In this document: positions 39,001 to 47,251 of the stretch, one piece after another
Position numbering within the stretch: position 1 is the first letter of the stretch
Layout of the letters: every line of letters begins with the position of its first letter
DNA from: Agrobacterium tumefaciens
Lineage (GTDB): Bacteria > Pseudomonadota > Alphaproteobacteria > Rhizobiales > Rhizobiaceae
Direction: 5' to 3'
Assembly: GCF_000834635.1 (NCBI RefSeq)
Contig: NZ_JXQV01000012.1
Span: 62,001-126,000 of the forward strand
DNA length: 64,000 nucleotides
Made by a program: the position numbers and the translations under genes
The notes under the pieces: generated by a model
Told to the model about the DNA's origin: nothing
The model's database searches: none
The model's input: only the letters and a program-made list of their open reading frames with translations

Positions 39001-39204
39001 CATCACGAGGCTGTCATGCAGAAGCTCAAGCGCATAGCGGGCACGGACCTGAAGATCTTCACGCAGGGCGCTGGCACTTTTGTGGTCCACAAGGTGGAAC
39101 GCACTGAACATGATGCCGGCCATGGCCAAAGCAAGCAGCGCTGCTGCGACACGCTTTTTCGTTAACTCATTAAGGCGGTCCCCAGCCGCAGCCCAAAAAC
39201 TCAC
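36067..39204 (-). CDS. Membrane sensor with CHASE, two PAS, GGDEF and EAL domains (c-di-GMP turnover)
   Basis: 1045 residues. Membrane helix near 18-40, a periplasmic CHASE-like domain to about 270, second helix near 277-299, PAS domains at about 316-440 and 470-600, then GGDEF and EAL. The cyclase site is intact (RIGGDEF), with an inhibitory I-site RQED five residues before it. The phosphodiesterase domain is also intact by motif: GVEALVRW, DDFGTGHTS and IAEGVET. Either activity or both may operate. It is a single gene; a small secreted protein gene is divergent from it. Confidence 0.93.
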   Translation of the reverse strand: MSFWAAAGDRLNELTKKRVAAALLALAMAGIMFSAFHLVDHKSASALREDLQVRARYALELLHDSLVMRLHNDVATLTSLGHFAVNSADAPQSLDKLTDYQLQHTDHFIAIGFARNFQLQKIYASQSAQDFPTDRLNTMLSDQLAKLAALPEKDRLPETHVFEASEGSTIMIVVTVPPAGSVAAAQNDLVLAVVDRKKLLRTIGYDTEVPLEVHADNIRFEIRDTVTNEVVGRALEPLHEDPVVLPVDLPGSNWEIRATPATGWDAVKPYYRSLSTMLIIAVTSMLLPIIVAGLLLSERNRNIKTLRQREAKLLELSQRFKLAMDSSSIGIWEIENDTSRCYLDERAASLHGFPMVEQRLLLTEWLTALVAEDRSKAARFFFNCSSGQQTTSEVYRIALPGGAVRYLRSAGSSYIKPDASHQTTGILWDVTADMIMAQKLREAKDTSDIKNAELELALQEISNREHELEELSGRLKLALESYNCGIWESTDDYSLAIWNERMCELYGLPPEPEKRITRQAYLDCLHPDERSRALGDGNRAADDPNRLITQRIILPDGSIRHVKVVGRLNTNRDGTRKIVGIAFDVTADVLLSEQLSTAKDEAEARSAELEEAKNSIEHNALHDPLTGLANRRKLDGALDALSSGGPKQFAILHLDLDRFKQINDTLGHAAGDAVLVHAANILSRNVRQEDTVARIGGDEFVILISPLSDKDSIKMIASKIIAAFSHPFDFEGFTCRCGVSIGIAFSDGIAADPRRTLINADLALYRAKATGRNRYEFFTENLQAEILNHKRTADEILAGLERGEFEAWYQPQFCANTHALTGVEALVRWRHPVRGLLTPDKFLKIAEELNVVSAIDHIVLQHALQDKEIWRIKGIDVPRVSVNVSVRRLHDDHLIDSLKQLRIKPGEVAFELVEAIFLDDNEDIATSNIERIKAMGIDIEIDDFGTGHTSIISLLRLKPKRLKIDRQLVMPITNAAQERSLVRSIVDIARSLGVETIAEGVETQDHAHILRQMGCDMLQGYAFAKPLAPEEFTKFVSAEKWKMVS

Positions 39205-39491
39205 TCTGCATATCCCTCGGGTTCATCGCGTTCTTCCGCTATACAGACGAAAAAACAATATAGTCTGAATCCGACGATATAGTTCTTGTATCAAGAAATG
39301 GTAATTTAAAGAAATTTGTGATGACAGTATTTCTCCACAAGAAGAAACATTGCCTAAAGGCTTGATTAGAGGTTAAAATCCGTTCATCAATTATACCGAA
39401 AATGTCATGCTTGTGGGCGAATTCCGCCACATTCCGGAGGCAAATCTTGTTGCACTTGAAGCTCGTTAGAACCCTTAAGGAAGCAATAGCG

Positions 39492-39752
39492 ATGCGTTTG
39501 ATGATTGCCGCACTTTTGGCCACCGCCGGTCTTTTCGCTCCGTTCAACGCGTCGGCCCAGAGCGTCGATGTCGAATCGACGATCAGTAAGGTCGATGTGA
39601 AGGGGCTGACCATTACCCTGGCTGATGGCAAGAGCTATAAAGTGCCCGAGGAATTCAATTTCGACGGTTTACAAGCCGGCGTGAAGGTTGTCGTTTTCTA
39701 CACGGAAGTCGATGGCAGACGCGTCGTGGATGACCTTGAGGTGGTCCAGTAA
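39492..39752 (+). CDS. DUF1344 domain-containing small secreted protein
   Basis: 86 residues from ATG 39492, with AAGGA 11 nt upstream. A signal peptide (MRLMIAALLATAGLFAPFNA) is followed by a single small beta domain: STISKVDVKGLTITLADGKSYKVPEEF and VVVFYTEVDGRRVVDDLEV. This is the DUF1344 pattern of rhizobial periplasmic proteins of unknown function. The 287 bases upstream are AT-rich and show no clear operator. Confidence 0.85.
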   Translation: MRLMIAALLATAGLFAPFNASAQSVDVESTISKVDVKGLTITLADGKSYKVPEEFNFDGLQAGVKVVVFYTEVDGRRVVDDLEVVQ

Positions 39753-39764
39753 AGGTCTCTGCGC

Positions 39765-40367
39765 TTATAGAACCGGGTCCATCCACTCAGCCGTTCGGCT
39801 TTCAGTGTCGACTTTTAAAATCCTGTCCTGCGGTATCGCCGTATCAGCGGCAAGCTGCTTTTCCATATCGGTGACAAGGCGGAAAACGGATCTGATAACA
39901 CCGCCATGGCCGACGCAGACGGTTTGACGATCAACGGAAGACAGCCAGGCGCCGACCCGCCAGGATTGAATCTCATAGCTTTCAGCATCGTCACCGGGCG
40001 GAATGAAATCCCACTTCGCAGCTTTGCGTGCTCTGACTTTTTCGCGCTGGGTCAGTTTGAGTTCGGGAAGTGTGTGGCCTTCCCAGTCACCGAAACACAC
40101 TTCAACAAGGCGCTCGTCGGTTCGGTATGCATGAGGGTCAAGGCCCATGACGCCACGCACCAATTCCATGGTTTCGCGTGTACGGCCAAGAGGGCTGGCG
40201 ACGAAGTCGAAATCGCTGGCAGTTTCCCCAAGAATGCTGGCGAGGGTCTTGCCGTTTGCAACAGCCTGAGAGCGGCCAAGATCATTCAGCGGAATGTCTT
40301 TTCGGCCTTGCATCCTGCGCGTCGCATTCCAGTCTGTTTGTCCGTGACGGATGATGTAGACCAGCAA
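39765..40367 (-). CDS. Histidine phosphatase family protein (phosphoglycerate mutase-like)
   Basis: 200 residues. The catalytic motif IRHGQTDWN is at residues 6-14, with the second His region in VCVGHGGVIRSV near 160. Substrate is unknown; family members include phosphosugar and phosphoprotein phosphatases. The start is TTG at 40367, behind AGGAG with 7 nt spacing; no ATG is available near the motif. It lies 146 bases downstream of fabI on the same strand, with a strong hairpin between them. Confidence 0.88.
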   Translation of the reverse strand: MLVYIIRHGQTDWNATRRMQGRKDIPLNDLGRSQAVANGKTLASILGETASDFDFVASPLGRTRETMELVRGVMGLDPHAYRTDERLVEVCFGDWEGHTLPELKLTQREKVRARKAAKWDFIPPGDDAESYEIQSWRVGAWLSSVDRQTVCVGHGGVIRSVFRLVTDMEKQLAADTAIPQDRILKVDTESRTAEWMDPVL

Positions 40368-40465
40368 GGCGGCACTCCTGTCTCAAACTACAAACTAAGG
40401 GCTAGTCCAGTCGGAACACCCGCGTGCACCGTCGCCTCGATGCCGGCCCATAGGCGTTGATGGCA

Positions 40466-40504
40466 CACGTCGCGCGAAAGCATCTTACACTTTTGCGCGA
40501 CGTG
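40466..40504. repeat. Strong 15-bp hairpin immediately downstream of fabI
   Basis: CACGTCGCGCGAAAG and CTTTTGCGCGACGTG pair over 15 bp (one G-T pair) with a 9-nt loop, 10 bases past the fabI stop. No T-run follows in the direction of fabI. It may stabilise the fabI mRNA or end transcription with help. Confidence 0.7.
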
Positions 40505-40513
40505 CAGCGTTCG

Positions 40514-41332
40514 TCAGTCCTTGACGACGGAAATATCAGGCGCGTCTACGGCCTTCATGCCAATCGCGTGGTAACCGGAATCGACGTGGTGAATTTCACC
40601 TGTCACGCCGGTCGAGAGGTCAGACAGCAGGTAGAGCGCGGATTTGCCAACTTCCTCGATGCTCACAGTGCGCTTCAGCGGCGCATTGTATTCATTCCAC
40701 TTGAGAATGTAGCGGAAGTCGCCGATGCCAGCCGCGGCGAGTGTTTTGATCGGGCCAGCAGAGACTGCGTTGACGCGAATGCCACGGTTGCCGAGATCGA
40801 CCGCCAGATAGCGAACGCTGGCTTCGAGAGCCGCTTTTGCAACGCCCATGACATTGTAATTCGGCATGACTTTTTCAGCGCCGTAATAGGTCAGCGTCAG
40901 CAGCGCACCGCCATCATTCATCAGCGGCTCGGCGCGTTTTGCAACGGCGGCCAGGGAATATACCGAGATATCCATGGTGCGGTTGAAATTGTCGCGGCTC
41001 GTGTCGAGATACCGACCCGTCAGCTCATCCTTGTCGGAAAAGGCAATCGCGTGAACGACGAAGTCGAACTTGCCCCAGTGCGCCTCAAGATTTGCAAAAA
41101 CGGCGTCAACTGTTTCAAGATCGGTCACGTCACAGTGGCCGGCCATAAATGCGCCAAGCTCCTGGGCCAATGGTTCAACACGCTTTTTCAGCGCGTCGCC
41201 CTGCCATGTGAAAGCCAGTTCGGCGCCTGCATCCGCACACGCCTTTGCAATGCCCCAGGCAATGGAGCGATTGTTTGCGACGCCCATGATGAGGCCGCGC
41301 TTGCCAGCCATGAGGCCGGATGTCTGAGCCAT
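40514..41332 (-). CDS. fabI: Enoyl-[acyl-carrier-protein] reductase (NADH)
   Basis: Last reductive step of each fatty-acid elongation round. 272 residues from ATG 41332, behind AGGGAG. Motifs: GKRGLIMGVANNRSIAWGIA (nucleotide binding), VHAIAFSDKDEL, LTYYGAEKVMPNYNVMGVAKAALE containing the Tyr-x6-Lys pair, and SAGPIKTLAAAGIGDF. This is the triclosan-target type by family. Rhizobia often have more than one fabI; only one is here. Confidence 0.96.
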   Translation of the reverse strand: MAQTSGLMAGKRGLIMGVANNRSIAWGIAKACADAGAELAFTWQGDALKKRVEPLAQELGAFMAGHCDVTDLETVDAVFANLEAHWGKFDFVVHAIAFSDKDELTGRYLDTSRDNFNRTMDISVYSLAAVAKRAEPLMNDGGALLTLTYYGAEKVMPNYNVMGVAKAALEASVRYLAVDLGNRGIRVNAVSAGPIKTLAAAGIGDFRYILKWNEYNAPLKRTVSIEEVGKSALYLLSDLSTGVTGEIHHVDSGYHAIGMKAVDAPDISVVKD

Positions 41333-41506
41333 TCGATGCTCCCTATACACAAATCAAACCTGCCTATTGCATAGGCTGAACGCAGGTTCAAGCAGGGCGG
41401 GATCATCTCGTGTAACCGAACGTAACAAAGGGCGCGTTGTTCACCTCTTTCAACGGGATGCTTCAACGCAAGTGCAACTGTTCCACACGAAAGGGTAGGG
41501 CGGCTG

Positions 41507-42604
41507 CTAGATATAGAGCCCTTCGCGCATATGCCGCATCAGGTCCATGACCTTCGCGTCTGGCGTATCCAGCAGCACGACGCGCAGTTCAACGACAAAA
41601 TCGCCGTAACCACCGGACGCATCCTTCAGGCCTTTGCCTTCGATGCGAACCGCCCGGTCGGAGCCGGACCATGGTGGAACGGTCGCTTTCAATTCGCCGT
41701 GGGGCGATTGAACGGTCGCCTCGCAACCCAGAACCGCATCGGCAAGCGAGATGGAAAAAGTCGTGTGAATATCGAAATTACGGATGGAAAATGTGTCATT
41801 GCGGGACGAAAGAAGCGTGACCACCAGATCGCCACGAACGGTGTCCGGCAGTTTCAGCCCCTGGCCCTTCAACCGAACGACATGGCCGTCGGTCATCCCC
41901 GGCTCCAGCTGGAAGCGAACCTCCCTGTCCTCCGGCATGCCAATCGTGACCCACTTCTGTTCCAGGAGATCAGACACGGTGACGATTGCTTCTGCGGTGA
42001 TATCAGGAGCTTTTTCTGCAGCAGGGGCTGTTCCCCGGATGCGACGCAGCAGGCCGCTGAAGAAGCTGCCGACCTGTGCCGCGAGCGCTTCGCTCTTTTC
42101 CTTGCGTGCAGCAGCATTTTCTTCGCTGGTCATATTGGGATCGTCGGCTTCAGGCTTGGCTGCGGCGGCATGGGCCTTGGCATTTTCGCCGAAAATACGC
42201 TCGAGCATGTCCTCGGCCGATTCCGGCTTTGCGGAATCCTGTTTTGCACTGTCCGGCTTGCGCTCGGTCTGAGCACGCGCCTGCGCCTTATCAAGCTCTT
42301 CCATGAGCTTCTCGGCAGCCTTGGCACGCTCGGCGGCTTCGCGGGCGGCAGCGCGCTGTTGCATAATGGTCTGGTCGCGTTTTTTGGTCTCGGCGGCGCG
42401 TCTGGCCTGATCGTAAAGGCCACGCTTTTTCGGATCTTTCAGCAGATCATAGGCCTGACCGATTTCCGCAAAACGCGCTGTCGCGTCCGGGTCGGTCTGG
42501 TTTTGATCGGGATGCACGGCTTTTGCCTGCGAACGCCAGGCAGCCTTTATCTCGTCTGAGCCAGCATCTCTCTGAACACCGAGGATAGAGTAGGGATCAC
42601 GCAT
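41507..42604 (-). CDS. DnaJ domain-containing protein (CbpA/DnaJ type without zinc finger)
   Basis: 365 residues from ATG 42604 (GGTGG upstream); a TTG four codons earlier is less likely. The J domain occupies residues 1-65 with the HPD motif (AVHPDQNQTDPDA) that stimulates DnaK. Residues 70-200 form a charged Ala/Glu/Lys-rich linker, probably coiled coil. The C-terminal substrate-binding domain of DnaJ follows (GMTDGHVVRLKGQGLKLPD, SLADAVLGCEATVQSPHG). No CxxCxGxG zinc-finger repeats are present. It lies upstream of fabI on the same strand. Confidence 0.92.
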   Translation of the reverse strand: MRDPYSILGVQRDAGSDEIKAAWRSQAKAVHPDQNQTDPDATARFAEIGQAYDLLKDPKKRGLYDQARRAAETKKRDQTIMQQRAAAREAAERAKAAEKLMEELDKAQARAQTERKPDSAKQDSAKPESAEDMLERIFGENAKAHAAAAKPEADDPNMTSEENAAARKEKSEALAAQVGSFFSGLLRRIRGTAPAAEKAPDITAEAIVTVSDLLEQKWVTIGMPEDREVRFQLEPGMTDGHVVRLKGQGLKLPDTVRGDLVVTLLSSRNDTFSIRNFDIHTTFSISLADAVLGCEATVQSPHGELKATVPPWSGSDRAVRIEGKGLKDASGGYGDFVVELRVVLLDTPDAKVMDLMRHMREGLYI

Positions 42605-42822
42605 CCGAACCACCAATTAAATATGTCGGTTCAGGCCGTATTCTTTCGTCATGAAAAGCCTGCAACACGAAAACCACCCATCTTGAACGTGCAGGCATTC
42701 TTTGCGTTGCATCGTTCAGCTTGAAATTGGATTTGACTGTCGCAAGAAGTTGCTAACCAGACCTTTACGCTACGAAGCCATGCGCTGATGCACATGGCCT
42801 TATGGCAGACAGGGTAAATGCT

Positions 42823-43290
42823 TTATTTCTGGCTGAAGCGGGTCATCAGCCACTCGCCCGTCTCCGAGAGACAAGCCTGGCCGCTGTAACTGGCCACACC
42901 CTCGAAGGAGTGGCGGGTCGTGTCAAACTCGCGGCACACGAAGCCGGTGTTTCTGTCTTCGCGAATGGCCGTTACCACGCCCGCACTGCCGGTTGCCGCA
43001 TTGGCCCAGGGCAATGGTGCATCTGAAATCTTGGCAAGGTCTGCCGAGGTAACAGCATTGCGGATCGTTGCGTCATCGGAAAGAGTTTGCGTGTTTTGCT
43101 GGTTGGGAACGGAAGCCGTCGACAAGGATTTATCGACCTTCTCGCCGCCAAAAATATCGAGGCTGACGCAACCGGCCAACATGCCCAGCATCCCCAAGGT
43201 CGCGGAAACATTGACGACAGAGCTCAGGAAGCGCTTTGTTCGACTGTTCGACTTTGCTATGACGATCACCATCATTAATCCAGAATCCAT
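42823..43290 (-). CDS. Putative outer-membrane lipoprotein, RT0821/Lpp0805 surface antigen-like
   Basis: Up to 155 residues. A lipobox LAGC follows a hydrophobic segment (VNVSATLGMLGMLAGC), so the mature protein likely starts at that Cys. The C-terminal part (PLPWANAATGSAGVVTAIRE, FVCREFDTTRHSFEG, ASYSGQACLSETGEWLM) fits the small surface-antigen family of alphaproteobacteria. Three in-frame ATGs (43290, 43275, 43272) compete; the last two would give a more typical signal peptide. It is divergent from pdxH with only 39 bases between. Confidence 0.72.
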   Translation of the reverse strand: MDSGLMMVIVIAKSNSRTKRFLSSVVNVSATLGMLGMLAGCVSLDIFGGEKVDKSLSTASVPNQQNTQTLSDDATIRNAVTSADLAKISDAPLPWANAATGSAGVVTAIREDRNTGFVCREFDTTRHSFEGVASYSGQACLSETGEWLMTRFSQK

Positions 43291-43329
43291 CTCTGGTGTG
43301 AAAATCAGCTCAGGAGCATTTAATTCAAT

Positions 43330-43950
43330 ATGTCGGAAAGTCGGTTAACATCCAGTGACTTTACTGAGGAAAATGAACCTTTTGCACTTTTTGCTAATTG
43401 GCTAAAAGACGCAACGGAGTCTGAAATCAATGATCCGAACGCGGTCGCGCTCGCCTCAGTTGACGAAGACGGCATGCCCAGCGTCCGCATGGTTCTCTTG
43501 AAACATGCCGATGAGCGCGGTTTTGTGTTCTACACGAATTTCGAGAGCCGCAAGGGCACCGAACTGCTCGGCCAGCCCAAGGGTGCCATGTGTTTCCACT
43601 GGAAGAGCCTGCGTCGCCAGGTCCGCGTGCGCGGGCTGGTCGAAGTCGTCAGCGAGCAGGAAGCGGACGAGTATTACGCAACGCGCGCGCGCGGCAGTCG
43701 CATTGGCGCATGGGCATCCAAACAATCACGCCCACTGGAAAGCCGCTTCGCGCTGGAGAAGGCCGTGGCTGCCTATACCGCAAAATATGCCATCGGTGAT
43801 ATTCCACGCCCGCCGCACTGGTCCGGCTTCCGCATCCAGCCATTGACCATCGAGTTTTGGCAGGACGGCAAGTTCCGCCTGCATGACCGCGTCGAATTTC
43901 GCCGGGAAACGGCAGAGGGCGACTGGGCAAAGGTGCGGATGTATCCCTGA
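43330..43950 (+). CDS. pdxH: Pyridoxamine 5'-phosphate oxidase
   Basis: FMN enzyme that makes pyridoxal 5'-phosphate. 206 residues, normal length. Motifs: [51 protein letters not shown], and the closing [17 protein letters not shown] and [13 protein letters not shown] lies 14 nt before the ATG, somewhat far. Confidence 0.96.
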   Translation: MSESRLTSSDFTEENEPFALFANWLKDATESEINDPNAVALASVDEDGMPSVRMVLLKHADERGFVFYTNFESRKGTELLGQPKGAMCFHWKSLRRQVRVRGLVEVVSEQEADEYYATRARGSRIGAWASKQSRPLESRFALEKAVAAYTAKYAIGDIPRPPHWSGFRIQPLTIEFWQDGKFRLHDRVEFRRETAEGDWAKVRMYP

Positions 43951-43952
43951 CG

Positions 43953-44621
43953 CTAGCGTCCGGCGGCTCTCAGCAACTCTGCGACATCCAGAAGGCTGTC
44001 GCAGATCGCAACACATTTCTCGCGCATCGCATCCGTTGCAGGCGCGACGTCGGGCACCATCACGGTTTGTGTGCCCGCACTCCAGGCGGATTGGACGCCG
44101 TGGTAGGAATCCTCCAGCGACAGACAATCTTCCGGCGCAAAATTCAAACGTGTCGCTGCGGTGAGATAGGGCAGGGGAGACGGTTTTGGCTCGGCATAAT
44201 CGCCGCGTGCCAGAATGTGGTCGAACCGCTTCATGATATCGAAGGGCCCGAGGTGTCGGTTGACGGATTCGTGACCGGAGGAGGTCGCAATGGCACGGGG
44301 CAAGCCTAGCTCATCCAGCAGATCGAGAATTTCGAGAACGCCAGTCTTCAGCGCCACCCCGTCTGCGATGTGCACGGCCAGATGCCGAAGCCACGCGTCG
44401 CGGAATTCTTCCATCGGGAAGTCTTCACCATAGTCGGCACGGATGGTTGCCGTAATGACATCCCATGGACTGCCGCAGACCTTTTGGTAGACCTCCACCG
44501 CCATGCCATGTCCACCCTCATCCGAGGCGGCCAGAAACGAATCCCGGTAGTGTTTTTCGCTCTCGATGAGAACGCCGTCCATATCGAAGATAACGGCCTT
44601 AGGCCTGCGCAACAATTTCAC
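43953..44621 (-). CDS. HAD family hydrolase (beta-phosphoglucomutase/CbbY-like)
   Basis: 222 residues. The nucleophile motif is FDMDGVLIESE, the second motif IATSSGHESVNRHLG, the third Lys in KPSPLPYLTAA and the fourth SLEDSYHGVQSAWSAG. Likely a sugar-phosphate phosphatase or mutase; substrate unknown. The start is one of two adjacent GTG codons (44624 or 44621) just inside the end of the upstream VOC gene, whose TGA lies 8 bases upstream, so translation is probably coupled. The long upstream reading frame is a shadow of that gene. Confidence 0.88.
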   Translation of the reverse strand: MKLLRRPKAVIFDMDGVLIESEKHYRDSFLAASDEGGHGMAVEVYQKVCGSPWDVITATIRADYGEDFPMEEFRDAWLRHLAVHIADGVALKTGVLEILDLLDELGLPRAIATSSGHESVNRHLGPFDIMKRFDHILARGDYAEPKPSPLPYLTAATRLNFAPEDCLSLEDSYHGVQSAWSAGTQTVMVPDVAPATDAMREKCVAICDSLLDVAELLRAAGR

Positions 44622-44628
44622 CACCGGC

Positions 44629-45066
44629 TCAACCAAATCGAAACGGGCGCTCGCCCAGGCTCTCAAAAGGACGGACAAGATATCCGTCAGGATCGGCCAC
44701 GATGAATTGCCGGTTGCCGAGTTCCGTTTCGCCGCGGCGATACCACTTCTCTTCAAGCGGCAGGTAAAGCTCGATACCGGCGCGCTCAAGACGGTCGAGA
44801 ATGGCTTCCAGCGATGGCACAACGATTTGTAGGTTCATGCCGCGCCCGAAGGGATAATTGATCGGCACCTTGCCGTCTTCAAACGTTCTTCCCGCGCCCA
44901 GCTGGTCGATCATCAATTGCGCATCGCCCAATGCAAGATAGGTGAACCCTTCTTCGGGCCGCTCATAAACCACATGAAAACCAATGAGATCGCAGTAGAA
45001 CGAGCGAGACTTTGGCCAGTCACTGACGGCAAGTTCGGGCACGAGAGCATTTGCAGTAAATGTCAT
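44629..45066 (-). CDS. VOC superfamily protein (glyoxalase/bleomycin resistance-like)
   Basis: About 145 residues, one full vicinal-oxygen-chelate unit: VPELAVSDWPKSRSFYCDLIGF, YLALGDAQLMID, VPSLEAILDRLERAGIELY, and the closing metal-ligand region QFIVADPDGYLVRPFE. This resembles bleomycin-binding-like VOC proteins without clear function. The start is ATG 45066 or GTG 45081; AAAGGTG lies about 12 nt before the ATG. It is coupled to the HAD gene. Confidence 0.82.
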   Translation of the reverse strand: MTFTANALVPELAVSDWPKSRSFYCDLIGFHVVYERPEEGFTYLALGDAQLMIDQLGAGRTFEDGKVPINYPFGRGMNLQIVVPSLEAILDRLERAGIELYLPLEEKWYRRGETELGNRQFIVADPDGYLVRPFESLGERPFRFG

Positions 45067-45209
45067 TGGGCTGGGTATCACCTTTTGAAAATGAATTGCG
45101 CTGGATGTCTTTCCAATAAGCTATGATAACGTCAGAACGGCGAAATTGTTGCAGTGCGAAAGGTATCGGCCCGGCGTCAGCATCTGAATCCGGGCCCGTC
45201 CTCGCATAT

Positions 45210-46625
45210 TTAAGCCTTGGTACCGCCCACGGTAATCTGGTCCATCCGCAGATGCGGCTGGCCGACACCGACTGGAACCCACTGACCGGCTTTGCCGCAA
45301 TTGCCGACGCCTGTGTCCAGTTTCATGTCGTTACCGATCATCGAAACGCGTTTCATCGCGTCCGGCCCGTTGCCGATGAGCATGGCACCCTTGACGGGCG
45401 CGCCGATCTTGCCGTTTTCGATGAGATAGGCTTCCGTGCAGCCGAAAACGAACTTGCCTGAGGTAATATCGACCTGGCCGCCGCCGAAGGAAACTGCATA
45501 GATACCCTTCTTGACCGAGGCGATGATTTCTTCCGGCGTCTTGTTGCCGCCGAGCATATAGGTGTTGGTCATGCGCGGCATGGGCACATGGGCATAGCCT
45601 TGGCGTCGGCCGTTTCCGGTGGCCTTCTGCCCCATCAGCCGTGCGTTCTGCCGGTCCTGCATGTAGCCGACAAGCCTGCCATTTTCGATCAGCACATTAT
45701 AGGCCGAAGGGGTGCCTTCGTCGTCAATCGTGATCGAGCCGCGACGATTATCGATGGTGCCGTCATCGACCACGGTCACGCCGGGGGCAGCCACCATTTC
45801 TCCCAACAATCCGGCGAAGGCGGAGGTTTTCTTGCGGTTGAAATCACCTTCCAGCCCGTGGCCGACAGCTTCGTGCAGCATGACACCCGGCCAGCCAGCG
45901 CCCAGCACCACATCCATCGTACCAGCCGGCGCATCAATAGCGGTCAGGTTGACGAGCGCCTGTCTCAACGCTTCATCGGCGCCACGCTGCCAGTTTTCCG
46001 TGGTGATGAAGTCGCCGAAACCGACGCGACCGCCTATGCCGTAGGAACCACTTTCCTGTCGGTCGCCTTCACCGGCGACGACAGATATATTGATGCGGGT
46101 CATCGGCCTGATGTCGCTAACCCGGTGCCCATCGGCGCGCAGGATATCGACCACCTGCCAGCTTGCCGCGACGCTGGCGGTCACCTGGCGGACCTTCGGG
46201 TCCTTGTCGCGCAGATAGGCATCGATGTCAGTCAGAAGCTTGACCTTCTCCTCAAAGCTCGGAGAGCCGATCGGATTTTCATCGCCATAGAGTTTCTTGT
46301 TGGTGCGCTGAGGTGCCGCCGCATACGAGCCGGAATAGCCTTTGGTGACAGCACCTACGGCGTCGGATGCGCGCCCAAGTGCGCCAAGCGAAAGCTCGCC
46401 CGCATGGGCATAACCCACCGTTTCTCCCGCAACGGCGCGCAGACCAAAGCCCTGATCGGTATTGAAGCTGCCGCCCTTGAGGCGACCATTGTCAAAGGTC
46501 AGCGATTCCGCCTGCGCGTGTTCAACGAACAATTCGCCATCATCAGCGCCAGCAAGCGCATCAGCGACCTTGGCGCGCAACTGCCCTTCATCGCAATCGA
46601 AAAGGGTCAAGAGATCTTGGGTCAT
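45210..46625 (-). CDS. tldD: Metalloprotease TldD
   Basis: 471 residues. The zinc motif HExxxH is present as LHEAVGHGLEGDF, followed by the Cys/Gly-rich C-terminal region (FGCTEAYLIENGKIGAPVKGAMLIGNG). TldD works with TldE (PmbA) in degrading or trimming peptides, including DNA-gyrase-inhibitor processing in E. coli; the tldE partner is not in the window. ATG 46625 follows GGAGCC. It is followed on the same strand by the VOC and HAD genes after 143 bases. Confidence 0.95.
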   Translation of the reverse strand: MTQDLLTLFDCDEGQLRAKVADALAGADDGELFVEHAQAESLTFDNGRLKGGSFNTDQGFGLRAVAGETVGYAHAGELSLGALGRASDAVGAVTKGYSGSYAAAPQRTNKKLYGDENPIGSPSFEEKVKLLTDIDAYLRDKDPKVRQVTASVAASWQVVDILRADGHRVSDIRPMTRINISVVAGEGDRQESGSYGIGGRVGFGDFITTENWQRGADEALRQALVNLTAIDAPAGTMDVVLGAGWPGVMLHEAVGHGLEGDFNRKKTSAFAGLLGEMVAAPGVTVVDDGTIDNRRGSITIDDEGTPSAYNVLIENGRLVGYMQDRQNARLMGQKATGNGRRQGYAHVPMPRMTNTYMLGGNKTPEEIIASVKKGIYAVSFGGGQVDITSGKFVFGCTEAYLIENGKIGAPVKGAMLIGNGPDAMKRVSMIGNDMKLDTGVGNCGKAGQWVPVGVGQPHLRMDQITVGGTKA

Positions 46626-46729
46626 CGCGGGCTCCGGTTCTGGCTGTTCCTGAGCATCGGATAGCGTTCACATGCAATACCCGATGTCTCAGCGCATTTA
46701 AGCGCTAGGACGCGCCCGCGCAAGATTGA

Positions 46730-47251
46730 TCAAGGAAGCGTGTCGTAGCCTTCGGCAAAGCCGCGCAACTCGATGGGAATGCCCACACGATCCTGATCGA
46801 CGGATTCGCGCAAGGCAAACACCGCGTTCTTGCCGGCGCGGAGCACTTTCAGCAATTCGTCGTCAATATCGACTTCCACATAGCACCCTTCGGAAAAGCA
46901 GCGGGTGAAATAGGCACGGCCAATATTGTTGTTGTCGATATAGAGCTCCATTCCATCCTTCAGCAAAACGCCGAGCGGGGCCAGAATGCGCAGAATGCGG
47001 GATTTGCGATCCGCCGTTTTCAGAATGACAACAGAAAGGCCAACCTCCGGACGGTCATCCGCGATCACGTTCTGCATCAGAGCGCATTGCTCTTCAGATG
47101 CGCCCGCGGGCTTGTCACAGATGACGGACCACGCACCATGCGTCGATTTGGGCGTGCCGGGCTGCTGTTGCTGGGCAAAACCCGCAGCCGGGACGATAAG
47201 GGAAAGACCGGCGGCGATAATAAAACCGCGCGCAATCGGAGACAGACGCAT
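46730..47251 (-). CDS. Invasion-associated locus B (IalB) family protein
   Basis: 173 residues from ATG 47251, behind GAGG; the frame upstream (81 codons) is not coding in character. Signal peptide of about 30 residues ends near GFAQQQQP. The IalB pattern is visible: HGAWSVICDKPAG, EQCALMQNV, and FTRCFSEGCYVEVDID with paired cysteines. In Bartonella IalB affects erythrocyte invasion; in free-living rhizobia the role is unknown. Confidence 0.88.
   Translation of the reverse strand: MRLSPIARGFIIAAGLSLIVPAAGFAQQQQPGTPKSTHGAWSVICDKPAGASEEQCALMQNVIADDRPEVGLSVVILKTADRKSRILRILAPLGVLLKDGMELYIDNNNIGRAYFTRCFSEGCYVEVDIDDELLKVLRAGKNAVFALRESVDQDRVGIPIELRGFAEGYDTLP

Noticed and set aside
45168..45196. GGCCCGG/CCGGGCC hairpin downstream of tldD
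   Set aside because: Seven-bp stem with a 15-nt loop and no T-run; weak as a terminator, so not listed.
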